Origin: DATLFA01 sp039934635
GTDB lineage: Bacteria > Actinomycetota > Acidimicrobiia > Acidimicrobiales > WLNW01
DNA length: 23,911 nt
Reading direction: 5' to 3'
NCBI GenBank assembly: GCA_039934635.1
Contig: JBDTLT010000067.1
Span: 1 to 23,911, forward strand
The stretch's first letter is position 1, and every line of letters begins with the position of its first letter. Under the pieces are notes generated by a model. That model was not told where the DNA came from, did no database searches, and saw only the letters and a program-made list of their open reading frames with translations. The translations under genes and the position numbers were made by a program. This document shows positions 20,220 to 23,911 of this stretch, one piece after another.

Positions 20220-21586
20220 TATGCGGTTCCCTCCGCGGCATGATCGGTCTCGGGGCTAGCCCGGCGTCCCCGCGCCCGCTCGCGATAGTCCCGCGCCGCG
20301 CCCTCCTCGGGTTCGACCTCGAGCACCAGTCCGTCGATCTCGGCGACCCGGACCCCCGCGCCCTTCACGATCGGCGTCGCCCGATTGGTGCGGGCCCGCC
20401 ACAGTGCATCGCGCACGCGCACCACCCCATCGGGATCGACATTGGTCTCGGCCGTGCCGATCTCTCCGAGCATCCATTCGCGACCGATGGTCGGCGTCGA
20501 GAAGCGGGTGCGCACCATCGCCGGCATGCCCTGCACCATTCCCAGCAGCACCCCGCCGATGCCGGCGATGTACGCCAGCCACGTCATCGACACCCCGTCG
20601 TAGAGGAACAACGATCCGAGCAACAGGCACGCCGTGCCGATGCCGGTCCAGACACGCGGGACTCCCGTCTGCACGTCGACCGCGAAGCCGAACATGGAGA
20701 ACACCAACAGCCCCACGGCCCACCATCGTGCGGGCAAGACGTCGAGGCCGTAGCACCCGAGCACGAACGAACCGGCGCCGACGACACCCGCGATCCCGAC
20801 ACCCGCCGTGTAGAACTCGAAGATTAGTAGCCCGAGGCCGATGAGGAAGAGCAGATAGGCGACCGGGGGGCTGGCAACGGTGTGGAGCTGGTTCGACAGC
20901 AGCGGCAGGGCCGAGAACACCACAGGAGTCAGCGGTTTGCGCGTCGGTTGATCGCCGCTGTTGTCGATCTCGGTGCGAAAGCCGGGGAGATCGATGAGGA
21001 ACTGTCCGATGGTGGGTGCCGCGGACGCACCGATGAGCCCCGAGTCGTCGGACCCGATCGTGTCGTTGCGCAGCCGCGCGACGATGTCATCGGTAAGCGA
21101 CGTCGGGAACGCCGCGCTGTCGAGCAGGCTCGGACCAAAGCGTCCGACCCGCGACTTCGGTGCGATGCCGACCGTGTCGGCGAGCGGCACCAGTTGCGCG
21201 GCGCCCCCCTTGGCCTTCGCCCCGCTCGGGCCGACCCAAATGGCGATCGGGACCTTCGCGTCGCGCATCCGCTCGGCCAACTGCGTGAAACGTTCCCGCG
21301 TGAGCACCGAGCCGCCGCTGTTGTACTGCATCACCAGGTACAGCGCGCCGTCATTCTCGGCCGCGGTGATCGTGCGCTCGATGTAGTCCGCGACGATCGG
21401 ATCGATCAATCCCGAGACTTTGACGATCGGCACGAAGTCGTCGACGGTCGCGACGGGTGGGTTGTCCTGCGCGGCGGCGGGCGATGTCGTAAAGCCGATG
21501 GCCAGGCCGACACCGATGGCGGCGAGCGCAGCTAGCCTCCGCAACCGAGGCACGATTGGTGGACCCGGCACAGTTCTTCTCCGCAT
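20219..21586 (-). CDS. NfeD/ClpP-class membrane protein with apparently inactive protease domain
   Basis: A 455-residue NfeD1-type protein. Residues about 14-40 form a signal peptide (VPRLRRLAALAAIGVGL... ending SPAAA). Residues 50-225 resemble the ClpP-class serine protease domain: VSGLIDPIVADYIERTI, YNSGGSVL (the TPGG-like loop), VGPSGAKAKGGAAQL. At this last point active members have a catalytic Ser (AASAG); here the residues are K-G-G, so protease activity is probably lost. Four to five membrane segments follow (about 240-375) and a soluble OB-fold NfeD domain (about 385-435, GEIGTAETNVDPDGVVRV). Such proteins work with stomatin-like partners in membrane organisation; none is in view. Start ATG 21586 overlaps the divergent ATPase gene; GTG 21553 is an alternative giving a neater signal peptide. 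Confidence 0.82.
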   Translation of the reverse strand: MRRRTVPGPPIVPRLRRLAALAAIGVGLAIGFTTSPAAAQDNPPVATVDDFVPIVKVSGLIDPIVADYIERTITAAENDGALYLVMQYNSGGSVLTRERFTQLAERMRDAKVPIAIWVGPSGAKAKGGAAQLVPLADTVGIAPKSRVGRFGPSLLDSAAFPTSLTDDIVARLRNDTIGSDDSGLIGASAAPTIGQFLIDLPGFRTEIDNSGDQPTRKPLTPVVFSALPLLSNQLHTVASPPVAYLLFLIGLGLLIFEFYTAGVGIAGVVGAGSFVLGCYGLDVLPARWWAVGLLVFSMFGFAVDVQTGVPRVWTGIGTACLLLGSLFLYDGVSMTWLAYIAGIGGVLLGMVQGMPAMVRTRFSTPTIGREWMLGEIGTAETNVDPDGVVRVRDALWRARTNRATPIVKGAGVRVAEIDGLVLEVEPEEGAARDYRERARGRRASPETDHAAEGTA

Positions 21587-22512
21587 CTCGAGTAGTCATC
21601 GTTGCCGGGAAGGGCGGGGTCGGCAAAACCGTGGTCGCCGGGGCATTGGCCCGAGCGGCCTCCCGTTACGGCATCGCCACGACGATCCTCGAAATCGAGG
21701 GGCGCTGCAGCGTCGCCTCCTCCTTCGGCGCACCCTCGTTCGGCTACGACGAGATCGAGCTCGTCCGAGCAGACAAGGGCGCTGGTCAGGCCACTATACG
21801 GGGTCGCACGATCACCCCTGACCTCGCGCTCGTCGAATATCTCGAGGACCACGGCCTACGCCGGGTGGCGCGGCGGATGGCCGCCACCGGGGTCCTCGAA
21901 GTGGTGGCCACTGCCACACCCGGGATCAAGGACCTTCTGGTGCTCGGCAAGGTCAAGCAGCTCGAACAGACCCGCCGGTCCGATCTGTTGGTGCTCGACG
22001 CCCCCGCCGCCGGCCATGCACTCAGCTTCCTCGACGCGGCACGGGTGCTGCACGACACCGCCAAGGTCGGGCCTATTCACCACCAATCGGTCGAGGTGCT
22101 GGCCATGTTGCGCGATCCGGCCCGCACGCAAGTGATGTTGGTGACCCTCGCCGAGGAAACACCCGTCAACGAACTCATCGAGACCGCGTACCGCCTCGAA
22201 GATCAACTGCGCGTGTCGCTCGGCCCGGTCATCGTCAACAGCGTGTTGCCCGCGCTGGCCGGCATCGATCGCGATCCCGCCGAGCTCCTCGCCGCCGCCC
22301 TGCCCGACGCGCAGCTGTCCTCCCTGCGGGCCGCGGGGCAATGGTGGTCGACTCGCTACGCGCGCCAACGCGAAGAGCTCGAACGCCTTGCCGAAGCACT
22401 GCCACTACCGCAGATCGAGCTCCCCCAACTCTTCAGTCCCACCATTGGTGTCGAAGAGTCGATCCAACTGAGCGACGCGCTCATCCGAGGGGTGACGCAG
22501 CTTGACGGATGA
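21556..22512 (+). CDS. ArsA/Get3-like ATPase, first of a pair
   Basis: Deviant-Walker-A ATPase of 318 residues. AGKGGVGKT (17-25) includes the signature lysine (K19) that contacts nucleotide across a dimer. LEIEG (46-50) replaces the usual DPA switch, and LVLDAPAAGHALSFLD (about 144-159) matches the DTAPTGH region. The Asp/His-rich metal site and tail-anchor-binding groove of true ArsA or Get3 are not evident. The start is TTG 21556 or GTG 21559, divergent from and touching the NfeD gene start. The end overlaps the second ATPase by 11 bp, so translation is probably coupled and the products form a heterodimer, like Rv3679-Rv3680 of M. tuberculosis. Substrate unknown; arsenite transport should not be assumed. 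Confidence 0.85.
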   Translation: MVDPAQFFSASRVVIVAGKGGVGKTVVAGALARAASRYGIATTILEIEGRCSVASSFGAPSFGYDEIELVRADKGAGQATIRGRTITPDLALVEYLEDHGLRRVARRMAATGVLEVVATATPGIKDLLVLGKVKQLEQTRRSDLLVLDAPAAGHALSFLDAARVLHDTAKVGPIHHQSVEVLAMLRDPARTQVMLVTLAEETPVNELIETAYRLEDQLRVSLGPVIVNSVLPALAGIDRDPAELLAAALPDAQLSSLRAAGQWWSTRYARQREELERLAEALPLPQIELPQLFSPTIGVEESIQLSDALIRGVTQLDG

Positions 22513-23587
22513 ACGTTCGTTGGCCGACGTCGTCGATGGCGCGAAGATCATCGTCACCACCGGCACCGGTGGTGTGGGCAAGACGACGACGTCTGCCGCC
22601 ATTGCGCTGCACGGCGCACGATCGGGTCGGCGCACGATCGTCATCACCATCGACCCCGCCCGGCGACTGGCCGATGCAATGGGCATCTCCGCCACCGCCA
22701 ACGAACCCAGCCGCGTCGACGGCCCTTGGGCCGGCGAGCTCTACGCGTTGATGCTCGATACCAAAGGCACGTTCGACACGCTCGTGACCCGCTACGCGAC
22801 GGATGAAACACAATGCCGGCGCATTCTCGAAAACGGTTTCTACAAGAACATCGCCGGTGCATTGTCAGGCACGCAGGAGTACATGGCGATGGAAAAGCTG
22901 CACGCATTGGCGGAAAGCGAGGAGTACGACCTCATCGTCGTCGACACTCCGCCGACGCGTCACGCGCTTGCGTTTCTCGACGCGCCCCGGCTGTTGACCC
23001 GGCTATTGGAAAACCGCATCTATCGCCTACTCATGGCGCCGCGCGGCTTGGTGCGCGCGGTCAACAACGCGGCCCATCTCTTCATCCGTCAGATCACTCG
23101 CATCGTCGGCGCCGAAGTCGTCGACGACGCAATCGCGTTCTTTCGCGCGTTCGAAGGAATGGAGCAAGGCTTCACCGAACGCGCGAAGACGATGATCGAA
23201 CTGTTGCGTTCCGACGACACCGCCTTCGTGCTCGTTGCCGCCCCGCGCGCCGACACTGTCCTCGAGACAAAGTACTTCGTGGGCCAACTCGCGGCCTCTC
23301 ACATCAACGTCCGCGCGTGTGTGGTCAACCGCATGGCACCGGTCTTCGGCGCGGTGCGCGCCAAAGCCACCAAGGGGCTGCCCCACCGCCAGGCGGTCGA
23401 GCGCCTGCGCGACGCGGCCGTCGCCGAAGAAGCACATGTCACCGACCTGATCGACGGGCTCGGCGATATCGCAATCGAGCGCGTGCCGATGCTGGCCTCC
23501 GATCTCCACGATCTCGAGGGCATTGCCGCGATCGAGGCCTTGCTCTTCGGCGCTCCGACGGGCCGCTCGGGCCCACCGGCGAAGTAA
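22502..23587 (+). CDS. ArsA/Get3-like ATPase, second of a pair, lacking the signature lysine
   Basis: A 361-residue partner of the preceding ATPase. TGTGGVGKTTT (20-30) keeps the P-loop Lys27 but has Thr22 where the signature Lys should be. ITIDPARRLADAMG is the switch I region, and LIVVDTPPTRHALAFLD the switch II region. A helical insert (about 75-135, YKNIAGALSGTQEYMAMEKLH) and LLMAPRGLVRAVNNAAHLF resemble the membrane-protein-handling helices of the family. The start is TTG 22502, inside the end of the first gene; no better start exists without losing the first strand. With only one subunit of the pair carrying the signature Lys, the two nucleotide sites of a heterodimer would differ. Confidence 0.87.
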   Translation: MTDERSLADVVDGAKIIVTTGTGGVGKTTTSAAIALHGARSGRRTIVITIDPARRLADAMGISATANEPSRVDGPWAGELYALMLDTKGTFDTLVTRYATDETQCRRILENGFYKNIAGALSGTQEYMAMEKLHALAESEEYDLIVVDTPPTRHALAFLDAPRLLTRLLENRIYRLLMAPRGLVRAVNNAAHLFIRQITRIVGAEVVDDAIAFFRAFEGMEQGFTERAKTMIELLRSDDTAFVLVAAPRADTVLETKYFVGQLAASHINVRACVVNRMAPVFGAVRAKATKGLPHRQAVERLRDAAVAEEAHVTDLIDGLGDIAIERVPMLASDLHDLEGIAAIEALLFGAPTGRSGPPAK

Positions 23588-23598
23588 CCTGCCGATTC

Positions 23599-23911
23599 AT
23601 GGCCTCCGTACTGCTCGCGACCGACGCTGACTGGGTGTACGACGAAGTCTTCGCCGCGCTCGACGGTTCGTACATGGTGTCGAGGGTGCGGGCAGGGGCG
23701 CTGGTGCAAGACGCCGTCGCCGAGCTCAAACCCGACGTCGTGCTGCTCGATCTGCAGATCGGCAACATGGGTGGCATCGCGGCCTGTCTCAACCTGCGCC
23801 TCGAACAACGAGCAGGCCGGCTGCCCGCCGCCAAAGCGCTGATCCTGCTCGATCGTGAGGCCGACATCTTCCTCGCACGGCGGGCCGAAGCCGACGGATG
23901 GCTGATCAAAC
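23599..23911 (+). CDS. Response regulator receiver domain, C-terminus cut off by window edge
   Basis: 104 codons are visible. LLATDADWVYDEVFAAL begins the domain with acidic pocket residues D9 and D11. VVLLDLQIGNMGG carries the phospho-acceptor D51. ALILLDRE (80-87) replaces the usual Thr/Ser strand, and the visible part ends at K104 in GWLIK, the conserved Lys. The output domain is beyond the window. The start ATG is 11 bp after the ATPase stop. TAACCT (23585-23590), overlapping that stop, lies 8 nt before the ATG and could be a separate promoter, or the gene could belong to the ATPase operon. Confidence 0.85.
   Translation, partial: MASVLLATDADWVYDEVFAALDGSYMVSRVRAGALVQDAVAELKPDVVLLDLQIGNMGGIAACLNLRLEQRAGRLPAAKALILLDREADIFLARRAEADGWLIK

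Overview
The window is about 23.9 kb of GC-rich, densely packed actinobacterial chromosome. WhiB, a PIG-L deacetylase of the mycothiol type, a GlnR-like orphan regulator, paired type I and type II glutamine synthetases, DUF4328 and an AbiEi/DUF559 protein all point to Actinobacteria. A member of Acidimicrobiia or a relative is my best inference; I could not test it. No gene-free stretch exceeds 300 bases (the longest is about 175 bp, 677-850). I see no rRNA, tRNA, CRISPR array, transposase or prophage gene.

Layout. 1-3703, minus strand: N-terminal part of a sigma-70 factor, an unrecognised small protein, a DUF4328 membrane protein, a small exported protein and a PIG-L deacetylase. 3805-7002: a nitrogen module, with glnII (GSII) facing glnA2 (GSI) and a GlnR-like OmpR-family regulator following glnA2. 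7091-8014: an AbiEi-like/DUF559 protein closed by a long hairpin. 8082-10236, minus strand: a 53-residue membrane protein, RidA, and a compact fusion of a [2Fe-2S] subunit with a shortened molybdopterin subunit. 10305-13589: a Tat-type lipoprotein with a thioredoxin-like end, then a Fe-S block (ErpA-type carrier, SufR-type regulator, Mrp). 13627-15759: a degenerate GGDEF-EAL protein and FxsA. 15790-19851: a phosphotransferase-selA-selB operon. 19876-23587: whiB, an NfeD/ClpP-class membrane protein and two overlapping ArsA/Get3-like ATPases. 23599-end: the start of a response regulator.

How it works together. The nitrogen genes look self-contained: both synthetases share one intergenic region holding four in-register 11-bp repeats, two matching PhoP-box units and two forming a GlnR-type box, and the probable regulator is co-transcribed with glnA2. 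The Fe-S block pairs carrier and P-loop proteins with a regulator that probably senses a cluster. selA/selB imply selenoprotein synthesis, but selC and selD are not here.

The most striking global signal is at the starts. Eight genes have a TANNNT hexamer exactly 6 nt before the start codon and no Shine-Dalgarno sequence, which suggests leaderless transcripts. The pattern also fixes several start codons.
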